Part shown: positions 49,894 to 59,141 of the stretch, piece by piece
Layout of the letters: the number at the start of each line of letters is the position of its first letter
Numbering within the stretch: the first letter of the stretch is position 1
Source of the DNA: Pseudo-nitzschia pungens
Lineage: Eukaryota; Bacillariophyta; Bacillariophyceae; Bacillariales; Bacillariaceae
DNA length: 64,000 nucleotides
NCBI GenBank assembly: GCA_037355855.1
Contig: CM074759.1
Span: forward strand, 7,068,001 to 7,132,000
Direction of reading: 5' to 3'
Translations under genes and position numbers: made by a program
Notes under the pieces: generated by a model
Told to the model about the DNA's origin: nothing
Database searches by the model: none
The model's input: the letters and a program-made list of their open reading frames with translations, nothing else

Positions 49894-51462
49894 ATGGGAG
49901 CGTTAACACTTAAATCATTTTCAGACGAGCTTAGAGAATGGGAATTTATAGAAGGTGAAGGTATTGATCCTACTGACAGTTTTGGAGTAAGTTTACGGTT
50001 ATCGATTAGAGAAGATCAAATTTTTTTAGCAGAACCTAATGATGTAAATATTCCTTGGCTTACAGATAAAGGTCGACTTTTTTTTGACGGTATGTTTGAC
50101 AAAACTTCATCAAAACCAACTGATTGGGAAACATTTTTTAAAGAAATTTCAGAATTAATATATTTCATTGATCATTTAAATTTTCAAAAGCAAAATGCAT
50201 TGTCTTTAATTTTAGCATTTGAAAATATAAGTTTAGAGACTTTAAATATGCTATACCTTTTAAAGCAAAATTGCTCTTTAATTGAGCTTAGGAAAGTTGA
50301 AAATTACAAAATTTCTAACGATTTAGAATCTCAATATCAATTAACTCCTTTAACTCAAACTCCTAAACTTCAAATGTCTACTTTGGGTATTTTACTAAAT
50401 ACTAATCCTAGGTATGAAGGTTACGTTTTAAATTTAAGTTTAAGACAGCGTTTTTTAAAAGGTGATTTCAAATTATTTAACATTGGTTCTATGTTAGATT
50501 TAACATTTCCGACTCACAATTTAGGATCAAATTTTCAAACATTAAGGTCTTTAGCGGAAGGAACTAATTTAGTGTGTCAAGATATAAAAACAGCAGAATT
50601 TCCTATGATTGTTAGCAATACAGAATTCTTCAAACGAAGTGATTCAAAAATTTTTTCTGAAGTTTTCAAATATGTTCATGTTTTAGAAACAGCTTGGAGT
50701 GGTTTAAACGTATTAAACCATAATATCAGTAATGTTGGTATTCAATCTTTAAATAAGTTTTTGCCTCTTTCTTCAGAGGATTTAGGTAATTTCTTTGGGT
50801 TATATTACATTAATGTTTCTTTGAGTTCTACTGCTAATATGAAAAAATTAACAGAATTACATTTGTTAAATGTTTTTTCTAAGTCTTCATTCAAAAATAA
50901 AATTTTTGTGGATCAAAATGTTAAACCTTCAAATAAAGTTTCTTATGAAACATTAAAAGGTAGTATGTTTAAAGATTACTACCATCTTCCTAGCAATTTA
51001 TTTCTAGAAGATAATGAAACATATATAAACACTGAAGGATTAATTAAAAGAACTACAAAATTATTGCATTTTAAAAAAGAAGCAAAGACTAATTGGCAAA
51101 TTATAAGACGGTTATATGCTATTAGCAATTCTCTAATGTTTTTCAATAATAAAAAAGATCATAATCTTATCAATTTTGATTCGGTAAATTCGTTTAATTT
51201 TAAAAACTATATAAATTTTCAATTTTATGCAGCGCAAACTTTGACTAGTTTAAGTTTTTACTTAAATAAACAAAATTCACCTCTTCTTAAACCGGTGACT
51301 TTGTCAATCAAATCGCCAAAAATTAAGGTTATTGATACAAAACTGAAAAACTGGTTAGACGATTTTTTTAATAGTAATGGTAAAGATTCGTTTAGTTACA
51401 ATTCTTCAGTTTTGATTAATTGTTCAAAAATAGTAAGATCTAGCACTACTAATTTCTTTTAA
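49894..51462 (+). CDS. nad11: NADH dehydrogenase subunit 11, C-terminal part as a separate ORF, 522 aa
   Basis: Corresponds to the molybdopterin-oxidoreductase-like part of the 75-kDa subunit of complex I. The first ATG after the tRNA is at 49894 and begins MGALTLKSFSDELREWE, which is normally an internal segment of Nad11. Further family features are DPTDSFGVSLRL, NDVNIPWL and TDKGRLFFDGMF. The N-terminal Fe-S part is absent and is not encoded upstream in this window (tRNAs and nad6 intervene), so the gene is split as reported for diatom mitochondria. The distal half is divergent and Asn/Lys-rich. Confidence 0.85.
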   Translation: MGALTLKSFSDELREWEFIEGEGIDPTDSFGVSLRLSIREDQIFLAEPNDVNIPWLTDKGRLFFDGMFDKTSSKPTDWETFFKEISELIYFIDHLNFQKQNALSLILAFENISLETLNMLYLLKQNCSLIELRKVENYKISNDLESQYQLTPLTQTPKLQMSTLGILLNTNPRYEGYVLNLSLRQRFLKGDFKLFNIGSMLDLTFPTHNLGSNFQTLRSLAEGTNLVCQDIKTAEFPMIVSNTEFFKRSDSKIFSEVFKYVHVLETAWSGLNVLNHNISNVGIQSLNKFLPLSSEDLGNFFGLYYINVSLSSTANMKKLTELHLLNVFSKSSFKNKIFVDQNVKPSNKVSYETLKGSMFKDYYHLPSNLFLEDNETYINTEGLIKRTTKLLHFKKEAKTNWQIIRRLYAISNSLMFFNNKKDHNLINFDSVNSFNFKNYINFQFYAAQTLTSLSFYLNKQNSPLLKPVTLSIKSPKIKVIDTKLKNWLDDFFNSNGKDSFSYNSSVLINCSKIVRSSTTNFF

Positions 51463-51476
51463 TCTATTTATCAAGA

Positions 51477-51923
51477 ATGTCTATTATGGATATTAATTTT
51501 TTCATTAAAAGCTTTATAAATTCCAACAGTTATTTAGAACAGTTTGATATATTAAAAAGTTCTGCAGTAAAAGAAGAGTATTTAAGTGTTTTGATATATG
51601 TATGTTTTGCAACTTTTCTTGGTTTATTGATTATTTCTCTATCTTATTTTTTAGTGACTCAGAGTCCTGAAACAGAAAAACTTTCTACTTATGAGTGTGG
51701 GTTTGATCCTTATGGAGATACACGAGATCAATTCAACATTCGGTTTTATATTATCGCGATATTATTCGTGTTATTTGATATTGAAATAATTTTTCTATTA
51801 CCATGGTGTGTTTCGCTTTCACAACTGGATTTACTAGGATTTTGGTCTATGGTCGAATTTCTAGCTGAGCTAGGAATTGGTTTTATCTACGTTTGGTGTG
51901 TAGGAGCCGTTGAGTGGAGTTAG
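51477..51923 (+). CDS. nad3: NADH dehydrogenase subunit 3, 148 aa
   Basis: Complex I membrane subunit. Diagnostic motifs are STYECGFDPYG, RFYIIAILFVLFDIEI and WCVGAVEWS. The ATG at 51477 gives an N-terminal extension of about 30 residues relative to usual Nad3; a later start is possible (M at 51486). Confidence 0.95.
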   Translation: MSIMDINFFIKSFINSNSYLEQFDILKSSAVKEEYLSVLIYVCFATFLGLLIISLSYFLVTQSPETEKLSTYECGFDPYGDTRDQFNIRFYIIAILFVLFDIEIIFLLPWCVSLSQLDLLGFWSMVEFLAELGIGFIYVWCVGAVEWS

Positions 51924-51978
51924 TAGAAATAATTTTTCATATTTTTAAACTCCAAACTTTTTAATTTTAATTATTGAT

Positions 51979-52839
51979 ATGAGTGATATAAAAACTAGAT
52001 TTGATTTTAAATATTTAAGTACAGCTCATCAGTTTCATTTAGTAGATCCAAGTCCTTGGCCTCTTGTAGCGTCAATAGGGGCGTTATGTTTAACAAGTGG
52101 CTTAGTTTTATATATGCAAAAAATGATAGGAGGTTTTAGTCTATTTTTAAACGGTTTTTGCCTTGTACTTTTAGTTATGTACGTGTGGTGGCGTGATATT
52201 GTAAGAGAAGCGACTTATGAGGAGCACCATACTGTAGCAGTGCAAAGAGGTTTAAGGTTAGGTATGATTCTTTTCATTGTTTCAGAAGTTATGTTTTTTT
52301 TTGCATTTTTTTGGGGTTTTTTCCATTCAAGTTTAGCGCCGGTATTTAATATTGGTGGAGTGTGGCCTCCTAAAGCAATTATAGCGATTGATACTTACAC
52401 AGTACCATTAACTAATACTTTTATTTTGTTAAGTTCTGGAGCAACAGTGACATGGGCTCATCATGCTATTATTTTAGGAGCAAAAAGACATGTTGTGATT
52501 TCAATGATTTATACTCTTATTTTGGCTAGTCTGTTTACTTATTTTCAAGGTTTAGAATATGTGACTGCTCCCTTTGACATTACTGATGGAATTTATGGTT
52601 CTTGTTTTTATATGGCAACAGGGTTTCATGGATTCCATGTATTTGTTGGAACTATCGCGTTGCTTATTTCTTTCGTACGGATTATTGTAGGTCAACAAAC
52701 TACTACACATCATTTTGGGTTTGAGTCAGCAATCTGGTATTGGCATTTTGTTGATGTTGTTTGGTTATTCTTGTTCATTAATATTTATTGGTGGGGAAAT
52801 CTTGAGCCTAATAATTTATCTGCGACAGTTTTACTTTAA
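51979..52839 (+). CDS. cox3: Cytochrome c oxidase subunit 3, 286 aa
   Basis: Complex IV core subunit. The conserved segments WPLVASIGA, WWRDIVREATYEEHHT, SEVMFFFAFFWGFFHSSLAP, GATVTWAHHAII and the C-terminal WYWHFVDVVWLFLFINIYWWG are all present. Seven membrane helices are expected. It has a short N-terminal extension. 54 bp follow nad3. Confidence 0.97.
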   Translation: MSDIKTRFDFKYLSTAHQFHLVDPSPWPLVASIGALCLTSGLVLYMQKMIGGFSLFLNGFCLVLLVMYVWWRDIVREATYEEHHTVAVQRGLRLGMILFIVSEVMFFFAFFWGFFHSSLAPVFNIGGVWPPKAIIAIDTYTVPLTNTFILLSSGATVTWAHHAIILGAKRHVVISMIYTLILASLFTYFQGLEYVTAPFDITDGIYGSCFYMATGFHGFHVFVGTIALLISFVRIIVGQQTTTHHFGFESAIWYWHFVDVVWLFLFINIYWWGNLEPNNLSATVLL

Positions 52840-52857
52840 GATTTTCTAAATCTATAA

Positions 52858-54111
52858 ATGGTTACCAATTTTTTTTCAAAAAACGACGTAGGCGTAAATG
52901 AAATTGTGAAACAAACTTCATTGGCAACACGAACTCGGGTTAGAAACGTATCTTTAAATAAATTTCGGTGGAATAAAACTTATCTTTTAGGTTTTGTTGA
53001 CTGTCATCTAATCCACTACCCAACTCCAATTGGGTTAACTTATGCATGGAGTTTTGGGTCTTTAGCTGGAATGTGTCTTGTGATTCAAATTCTTTCAGGA
53101 ATTCTTTTGTCAACTCATTATACAGCAAATGTAGATTTAGCGTTTGCAAGTGTAGAATATATAATGCGAGACGTCCCTAACGGTTGGTTCATTCGTTACG
53201 TTCATGCGAATGGTGCTTCTATGTTTTTTATTATTCTTTATTCTCACATTTTTAGAGGTCTTTATTATGGTTCTTATATGAAACCACGACAGCTGTTATG
53301 GTGTTCTGGTGTAGTACTGTTCTTACTAGTTATGGGGGCAGCATTCACTGGTTATGTATTACCATGGGGACAAATGAGTTTCTGGGGAGCAACTGTAATT
53401 ACCAACATGGTTACAGCAATTCCATTTGGAGGTCAAACAATAGTAGAGTGGCTTTGGGGAGGTTTTACTGTAAATGCTCCGACATTAAGACGTATTTATA
53501 GTGTACATTTCTTGCTTCCATTTATCGTTGCAGGATTGACAATTGTTCATTTAGCATTATTACACAAAGATGGTTCAACTAGCCCTATAGGTTCTGATAC
53601 TGGCGTAGATGACGTTCCTTTTTACCCTTATTATTTTGCTAAAGATCTATTTGCTTTTACTTGTTTTGTGTTATTTTTTAGTGTATTTGTTTTCTTTTTT
53701 CCAAATCTATTAAATCACCCAGATAATTGTATCCCTGCTGATCCAATGGAAACTCCTAAGCATTTGGTTCCTGAGTGGTATTTTTTACCATTTTATGCAA
53801 TTTTACGGTCTATTCCTCATAAAGCTGCTGGAATTGTAGCTATGGTAGGAGCTATTCTTGTTATGCTTGTTATCCCATTTACTTATACAGGTTATATTCG
53901 AAACACTACTTACAGACCATTATTCAAAATTTTCTATTGGTTATTAGTAGCTGATTTTGCAACTTTAATGTGGGTTGGTCAAGCTCCTATCACAGATCCG
54001 TTCATAGCATTAGGTCAAATTGCGTCAGTTTATTACTTTGGTTTTTTCTTATTTTTGGTTCCACTTATTGGTATAATTGAAACAAAATTAATAAACTATA
54101 AAATTGACTAA
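52858..54111 (+). CDS. cob: Cytochrome b with extended N-terminus, 417 aa
   Basis: Central haem protein of complex III. The haem-ligand regions are intact (HANGASMFFIILYSHIFRGL and VHFLLPFIVAGLTIVHLALLH), as are GYVLPWGQMSFWGATVITN and the Qo-site PEWYFLP. About 35 residues precede the usual start region (YPTPIGLTYAWSFGSLAG). The first ATG at 52858 lies 18 bp after cox3. No intron is seen. Confidence 0.96.
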   Translation: MVTNFFSKNDVGVNEIVKQTSLATRTRVRNVSLNKFRWNKTYLLGFVDCHLIHYPTPIGLTYAWSFGSLAGMCLVIQILSGILLSTHYTANVDLAFASVEYIMRDVPNGWFIRYVHANGASMFFIILYSHIFRGLYYGSYMKPRQLLWCSGVVLFLLVMGAAFTGYVLPWGQMSFWGATVITNMVTAIPFGGQTIVEWLWGGFTVNAPTLRRIYSVHFLLPFIVAGLTIVHLALLHKDGSTSPIGSDTGVDDVPFYPYYFAKDLFAFTCFVLFFSVFVFFFPNLLNHPDNCIPADPMETPKHLVPEWYFLPFYAILRSIPHKAAGIVAMVGAILVMLVIPFTYTGYIRNTTYRPLFKIFYWLLVADFATLMWVGQAPITDPFIALGQIASVYYFGFFLFLVPLIGIIETKLINYKID

Positions 54112-54127
54112 CAATCAAAAGTTTTAA

Positions 54128-54191
54128 GTTAAGAAAAAAGACAGATTATAAGTCTTTTGTGACTTTTTGGGTTCAAATCCCATTCTTAACA
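54128..54191 (+). tRNA. Candidate degenerate tRNA, D arm absent
   Basis: A perfect acceptor stem (GTTAAGA/TCTTAAC) and T arm (TGGG TTCAAAT CCCA) enclose one long central hairpin (AAAAGAC/GTCTTTT, 9-nt loop AGATTATAA). At 64 nt there is no room for a normal D arm, and the anticodon cannot be read with confidence. Confidence 0.45.
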
Positions 54192-54195
54192 AATT

Positions 54196-56235
54196 ATGAT
54201 GAATTTAGAATTATTTCAAATATACCATTTAAAAGAAATGTCACTTTCGGCAGAACTTTTTTTAAGCTGTTCTATTCTTCAACTTACTTTTTATGCTATT
54301 AGTACAGCTTATGAACGTAAAGTTGGTTTTGTCATTTTAAATCAACAAGTTTATTATATTGGTTCTTTGCTTATTATTTTAGCACTATTTCTTTTGCTAA
54401 ACGAAGATTTATTAGCAATGAATTTGTTTGGTAGTAACAACTTCATTATCAACGATTATCTAAGTTTTGCGACTAAGTTAACTATTTGTATTACTTCAGC
54501 TGCATTTTTAACAATTATTAATACTTCTTTTCGTGATGAACCTATTCAAAATAATTTTGAATATGTTGTATTGATTACTATTTCAGTTCTAGGATTATTA
54601 CTTTTGTGTTCAGCAAACGACTTAATCACTGCGTATCTTGCAATTGAATTACATAGTATTGCGTTTTATATTATGGCTGCTTTTAAACGAGATTCCAGTT
54701 ATTCGATAGAAAGTGGTTTAAAATATTTTATTATTGGAGCGTTATCTTCTGCATTTTTCTTGTTTGGATCTTCTATTATTTACGGATGCATGGGGAGTTT
54801 AATTTTCGATGATCTGAGAATGTTTTTTTCTCTTCTTTCATTGTCGACTGAAACTAATGTTAATCTAGAAGCTTTACCAATGATTAAAGGTGTTACTAAC
54901 ATTTTAGATCCATCAGTTTTTACTTCAATTTTATCTAATAATGAATTTTTGGCAGGAATTTCGCAAGTAGCTTTACCACAGCCTTATGTAACATCATCTG
55001 ATAATTTGATTGATTGGTGTTCTTCAAATTATGGAAGCTCGATTTTACCTACTTCTCTTACTAGTTTATCGGGGGCAATTTCAAATGGAGATTTTCTAGT
55101 TTACCCGATTTTCAGCTATTTTATTACTGATTTTTTAACTAGTGTTTTTACATTAGATTTAATTGCAGGTAATGGTTTAGATTGCGGTTTAACCGGTTTT
55201 TGTCATGATATTAATTTTATCAATTCAATTGAATCACTCGAATTGTTGTCAGATTTAAGTTTTTTACATAGTTTACAAGCAGAAGAAAGCATTTTGCTTT
55301 TAAAGCAAGTTTATGATTTTTACGTAAATTCAAGCTCTTCAATTATTGCACCAATTGAATCGTCAATGCTGGATTTAAGTTTTGTTTCGATTGGTTTTTT
55401 CTTAATTTGTGTTAGTCTATTTATTAAGCTTTCGATTGCTCCATTTCATTTTTGGTCTTTAGATGTATATGAAGGATCTCCAAATACAACAACTTTCTTT
55501 TTTGCAGTTGTACCAAAAATCAGTTTGTTTGTGTTGTTGATGCGATTATGTTATGTTAGTTTTTACCAAATTTTTGCAAGTGATTTTCAAATTTATTTTT
55601 TTGTTTTAGCAGTTTTAAGTATTTTTGTAGGTTCACTTGGGGGTATTGAACAACGAAAATTAAAAACTCTACTTGCTTATAGTTCAATTAGTCATACAGG
55701 GTATTTATTGCTTTCATTCAGTACAGGAAATATAGAAGGTTTACAAATGATGTTTTATTACCTTGCAGTTTACATGATTTCTGGATTGACTTTCTGGTCA
55801 GTTTATTTGTTTTTGATTAACAAAAGCGACGTTTATTCTAATAAGAATAATAAAGAATTAGGTGATTTAGTTCTTTTAAAAGAATCTAATCCAATGCTAG
55901 CATTCATTTTAACAATGACATTATTTTCGATTGCAGGTATACCTCCTTTGGTAGGGTTTTTAATTAAATTAGGTGTTTTTTCAGTTGCTGTTAAATCTTC
56001 AGCCTATTTAGTTTCATTAATAAGTATTCTTTTAACCGTAATTTCAACTTTTTACTATATTCGATTAATTAAAGTGTTATATTTTGAAAATATTCTTGTT
56101 GGAAAATTATATGTACCTATTACTACTCAAAAGTCATTATTAATTGCTGTTTTATCATTCTCATTAATTATCTTTTGTTTAGACCCAACATTAATTTACC
56201 TTTTATTTTATAAAGCAACTTTATTATTGAATTAA
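54196..56235 (+). CDS. nad2: NADH dehydrogenase subunit 2, enlarged, 679 aa
   Basis: Proton-pumping subunit of complex I. The antiporter-like core is clear: AYLAIELHSIAFYIMAAF with the conserved Glu, GLKYFIIGALSSAFFLFG, IKLSIAPFHFWSLDVYEGSP with the key Lys, and LLAYSSISHTGYLL. Between the GSSIIYG and LDLSFVSIGFFLICVSLF segments there is an insertion of about 170 residues. It is Ser/Asn-rich and not seen in typical Nad2 (about 490-500 aa). Starts at 54196 (ATG ATG). Confidence 0.93.
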   Translation: MMNLELFQIYHLKEMSLSAELFLSCSILQLTFYAISTAYERKVGFVILNQQVYYIGSLLIILALFLLLNEDLLAMNLFGSNNFIINDYLSFATKLTICITSAAFLTIINTSFRDEPIQNNFEYVVLITISVLGLLLLCSANDLITAYLAIELHSIAFYIMAAFKRDSSYSIESGLKYFIIGALSSAFFLFGSSIIYGCMGSLIFDDLRMFFSLLSLSTETNVNLEALPMIKGVTNILDPSVFTSILSNNEFLAGISQVALPQPYVTSSDNLIDWCSSNYGSSILPTSLTSLSGAISNGDFLVYPIFSYFITDFLTSVFTLDLIAGNGLDCGLTGFCHDINFINSIESLELLSDLSFLHSLQAEESILLLKQVYDFYVNSSSSIIAPIESSMLDLSFVSIGFFLICVSLFIKLSIAPFHFWSLDVYEGSPNTTTFFFAVVPKISLFVLLMRLCYVSFYQIFASDFQIYFFVLAVLSIFVGSLGGIEQRKLKTLLAYSSISHTGYLLLSFSTGNIEGLQMMFYYLAVYMISGLTFWSVYLFLINKSDVYSNKNNKELGDLVLLKESNPMLAFILTMTLFSIAGIPPLVGFLIKLGVFSVAVKSSAYLVSLISILLTVISTFYYIRLIKVLYFENILVGKLYVPITTQKSLLIAVLSFSLIIFCLDPTLIYLLFYKATLLLN

Positions 56236-56238
56236 TTA

Positions 56239-56329
56239 TTCAGAAGAATGGCTGAGGGGTTTAAAGCGAAGATCTGCTAAATCTTTATACAAAATAATTG
56301 TATCGTGGGTTCGAATCCCACTTCTTCTG
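56239..56329 (+). tRNA. trnS(gcu): tRNA-Ser (GCU)
   Basis: Class II tRNA with acceptor AGAAGAA/TTCTTCT, anticodon stem AAGAT/ATCTT with loop CTGCTAA, a long variable arm (ATACAA...TTGTAT) and T arm GTGGG/CCCAC. Confidence 0.9.
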
Positions 56330-56393
56330 CAATTAGACCTTTTTGGTAATGTTTAACTATATGATAATTGTTTTTTAAAATTGTAAATTAACA

Positions 56394-56909
56394 ATGTTTT
56401 TTTATTTAAAAGTTTCCTGCAAAGACAAACGAATACTGAAAAAGTTTACAAGTTTCTTTAAAAAAATAAAATCTTTATCAATTTTTGTAAAACCTTTTCC
56501 AAAACATGAGAAGCGAAAATTTATTACAATTTTGAAATCACCACACGTAAATAAAACTGCTCAAGAGCAATTTGAATACAGGTTTTTTTCCAAACATTTT
56601 CTGGTATTTTCTTTTAAACCCGCTATCTTTTTTTTAGTTTTTAAAAAATTAAAGAATTTTAGTTTTTCTGGCATAAAATTAGAAGTTAAAGGTATATTTG
56701 GAAAAAACAAAGCTCCAAAATATGTTTTAAAATTTATTAGTCCAGATAACGTTATGTTACAAAAAACGTATATAAATCAAAAAACTTTTAGAAAAAATAA
56801 ATTTAATGATTCAAAACTTCTTCTAGATGATTCTAATTTATCAAAAAAGTATATCCAATTGTTCGATTCATATGGAGAAGTTTGTCTGAAAAACACTTTT
56901 CATATTTAA
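56394..56909 (+). CDS. rps10: Ribosomal protein S10, mitochondrial, 171 aa
   Basis: Small-subunit ribosomal protein. The S10 signature is readable in KPFPKHEKRKFITILKSPHV followed by NKTAQEQFEYR. A Lys-rich, divergent C-terminal extension of about 80 residues follows. It is strongly AT-biased (poly-A coded Lys). The 64-bp gap after the tRNA is empty. Confidence 0.85.
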   Translation: MFFYLKVSCKDKRILKKFTSFFKKIKSLSIFVKPFPKHEKRKFITILKSPHVNKTAQEQFEYRFFSKHFLVFSFKPAIFFLVFKKLKNFSFSGIKLEVKGIFGKNKAPKYVLKFISPDNVMLQKTYINQKTFRKNKFNDSKLLLDDSNLSKKYIQLFDSYGEVCLKNTFHI

Positions 56910-56933
56910 GTATAATTGTTGCATAAATATCAG

Positions 56934-57007
56934 GCATCTTTAGCTCAGTTGGATAGAGCAACAGCCTTCTAAGCTGACGGTCAGGGGTTCAAATCCCTTA
57001 AGATGTT
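56934..57007 (+). tRNA. trnR(ucu): tRNA-Arg (UCU)
   Basis: Acceptor GCATCTT/AAGATGT, D stem GCTC/GAGC, anticodon stem ACAGC/GCTGA-type with loop CTTCTAA, T arm AGGGG/CCCTT. Confidence 0.88.
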
Positions 57008-57111
57008 AATTTTAAACCTACCTGATTGAACAGCGTGAGAATTATTCTTTATTTTAGGTTTTAATAGTTTCAACCGGGAAGACGGTAAAAGGTTCAACTC
57101 CTTTTCTTAAT
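57008..57111 (+). other. Short spacer with a hairpin and a T-arm-like motif
   Basis: AAACCTA and TAGGTTT, about 40 bases apart, can pair. Further on, AAAGGTTCAACTCCTTTT is identical to the T arm of the tRNA candidate at 48865-48934. I could not fold a complete tRNA here; a degenerate tRNA is possible. Confidence 0.35.
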
Positions 57112-59121
57112 ATGTATATTCCATTAGTTTTTTTATCATTTTTTGGTTTCAGTGTCACTGGGTTATTCGGTAGACATATTGGTCCTAAAGGTGCAGCTAT
57201 TACTACTACTAGTTGCTTGATTTTAACATTTTTTTTATCTGTTTTTGCATTTTATGAAGTTGGTTTAATGGGAAGCCCTGTATATATTCGACTAGCTCCA
57301 TGGGTTAGTTCAGAGGTGTTACTTATAAATTGGGGTTTTCAATTTGATAGTTTGACTGTTATAATGTGTATGGTTGTTACATCTGTTTCATCATTAGTAC
57401 ATTTGTATTCTGTTGAATATATGTCTCACGACCCACATCTTCCACGATTTATGTCATATTTATCTTTGTTTACATTTTTTATGTTGATATTAGTGACTGC
57501 TGATAATTATATTCAAATGTTCCTTGGTTGGGAAGGTATTGGTTTAGCTTCTTATCTTTTAATTAATTTCTGGTTTACCCGAGTTCAAGCTAACAAGGCA
57601 GCTATCAAAGCTATGATTGTTAATCGAATTGGTGATTTTTGTTTAATAATAGCTATCTTAACTTTATATGTAAATTTTAAGGCCGTAGATTATGCTACTG
57701 TTGCTTCGTTAGCACCATTTTTTAAAACACAAACTGTTAATTTTTTAAATATGGATTTTAACATCTTGTCTTTAATTTGTGTTTTCTTATTTCTTGGAGC
57801 TGTTGGAAAATCGGCTCAATTAGGTTTACATACATGGTTACCTGATGCTATGGAAGGTCCTACACCAGTATCTGCACTTATTCACGCAGCTACACTGGTG
57901 ACTGCTGGTGTTTTTTTAATTGCAAGATCTTCGTTTCTTTACGAACTCGCTCCAAATGGTTTGCAATTAGTTACTGTATTAGGAGCATGTACTGCTTTCT
58001 TTGCTTCAAGTGTTGGTTTATTACAAAATGACTTAAAACGGGTGATTGCTTATTCAACATGTAGTCAATTAGGTTATATGGTGTTTGCGTGTGGTCTTTC
58101 AGATTACGCAGTAGGTATTTTTCATTTAGCAAATCACGCTGTTTTCAAAGCTTTACTATTTTTAGGAGCGGGAATGGTTATTCATGCAGTAAATGATGAG
58201 CAAGATATGAGAAAAATGGGAGGTTTGAAAAAACTAGTTCCATTTACCTACTCCGTAATGACAATTGCTTCTTTAGCTCTTATTGGGTTTCCATTTTTAG
58301 CGGGATTTTATTCAAAAGATTTAATTTTAGAATTAGCTTATGGAAGATTTACAGCATTTGGTCACTTCAGTTATTATTTAGGAACATTTGGTGCTTTCTT
58401 AACAGCTTTTTATTCTACAAGATTAGCTTGTTTAACTTTTTTAGTTAGACCTAATGGAGTTAGACCAGTAATCGGTTATGCACATGAAACTTTTAGTTAC
58501 ATGTTCATTGCTTTGTGTGTATTAGCAATACCAAGTATTTTTGTAGGTTTTTGGGCAAAAGATATGATCGTAGGTGTAGGGAGTGATTTCTTTGGTGCAG
58601 CAATTTACAATAATCCGAAAACACTTCATATTTTTGACGCTGAGTTTGTAGAGTTCTTTTATAAAAGTTTACCTGTAACTTTAAGTTTATTCGGAGCTAG
58701 TTTATCATTTGTTTTGTATAATTTTCAAAGTTCAATTTTATTTAATATAAAAGTTTCCACTTTAGGTAGAAAAGTTTATACTTTTTTAAATAAAAAATGG
58801 TTTTTTGATAAATTATATAACGAATTGTTTGGTCAATTCTTCTTTAAATTTGGATATACAATTAGTTACAAAGCTGTTGATAGAGGAGCTTTTGAAATAA
58901 TGGGACCAGCAGGTTTATCTTCAGTAGCTTCAAGTGTTGCTCATAAGTTACACAAAGCCCAAACTGGTTCATTATATCACTACACACTACTTATATTAAC
59001 TGTTGTTGCTTTTATTCTATCTATTAGACAGATTTGGTTAATGTTTGAATATAGTGTAGATTATCGAGGATTAATATTATTATTGATAACATCATTCCTT
59101 CTTTTAAGTTCAAAAAAATAA
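57112..59121 (+). CDS. nad5: NADH dehydrogenase subunit 5, 669 aa
   Basis: Distal proton-pumping subunit of complex I. Conserved motifs include FLGWEGIGLASYLLINFW, RIGDFCL, HTWLPDAMEGPTPVSALIHA, ATLVTAGVFLIAR, and GFPFLAGFYSKDLILE. Length and helix content are normal, and the C-terminal lateral helix region is present. Starts at the ATG at 57112. Confidence 0.97.
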   Translation: MYIPLVFLSFFGFSVTGLFGRHIGPKGAAITTTSCLILTFFLSVFAFYEVGLMGSPVYIRLAPWVSSEVLLINWGFQFDSLTVIMCMVVTSVSSLVHLYSVEYMSHDPHLPRFMSYLSLFTFFMLILVTADNYIQMFLGWEGIGLASYLLINFWFTRVQANKAAIKAMIVNRIGDFCLIIAILTLYVNFKAVDYATVASLAPFFKTQTVNFLNMDFNILSLICVFLFLGAVGKSAQLGLHTWLPDAMEGPTPVSALIHAATLVTAGVFLIARSSFLYELAPNGLQLVTVLGACTAFFASSVGLLQNDLKRVIAYSTCSQLGYMVFACGLSDYAVGIFHLANHAVFKALLFLGAGMVIHAVNDEQDMRKMGGLKKLVPFTYSVMTIASLALIGFPFLAGFYSKDLILELAYGRFTAFGHFSYYLGTFGAFLTAFYSTRLACLTFLVRPNGVRPVIGYAHETFSYMFIALCVLAIPSIFVGFWAKDMIVGVGSDFFGAAIYNNPKTLHIFDAEFVEFFYKSLPVTLSLFGASLSFVLYNFQSSILFNIKVSTLGRKVYTFLNKKWFFDKLYNELFGQFFFKFGYTISYKAVDRGAFEIMGPAGLSSVASSVAHKLHKAQTGSLYHYTLLILTVVAFILSIRQIWLMFEYSVDYRGLILLLITSFLLLSSKK

Positions 59122-59141
59122 AATATTTCAAAAAGATATAA

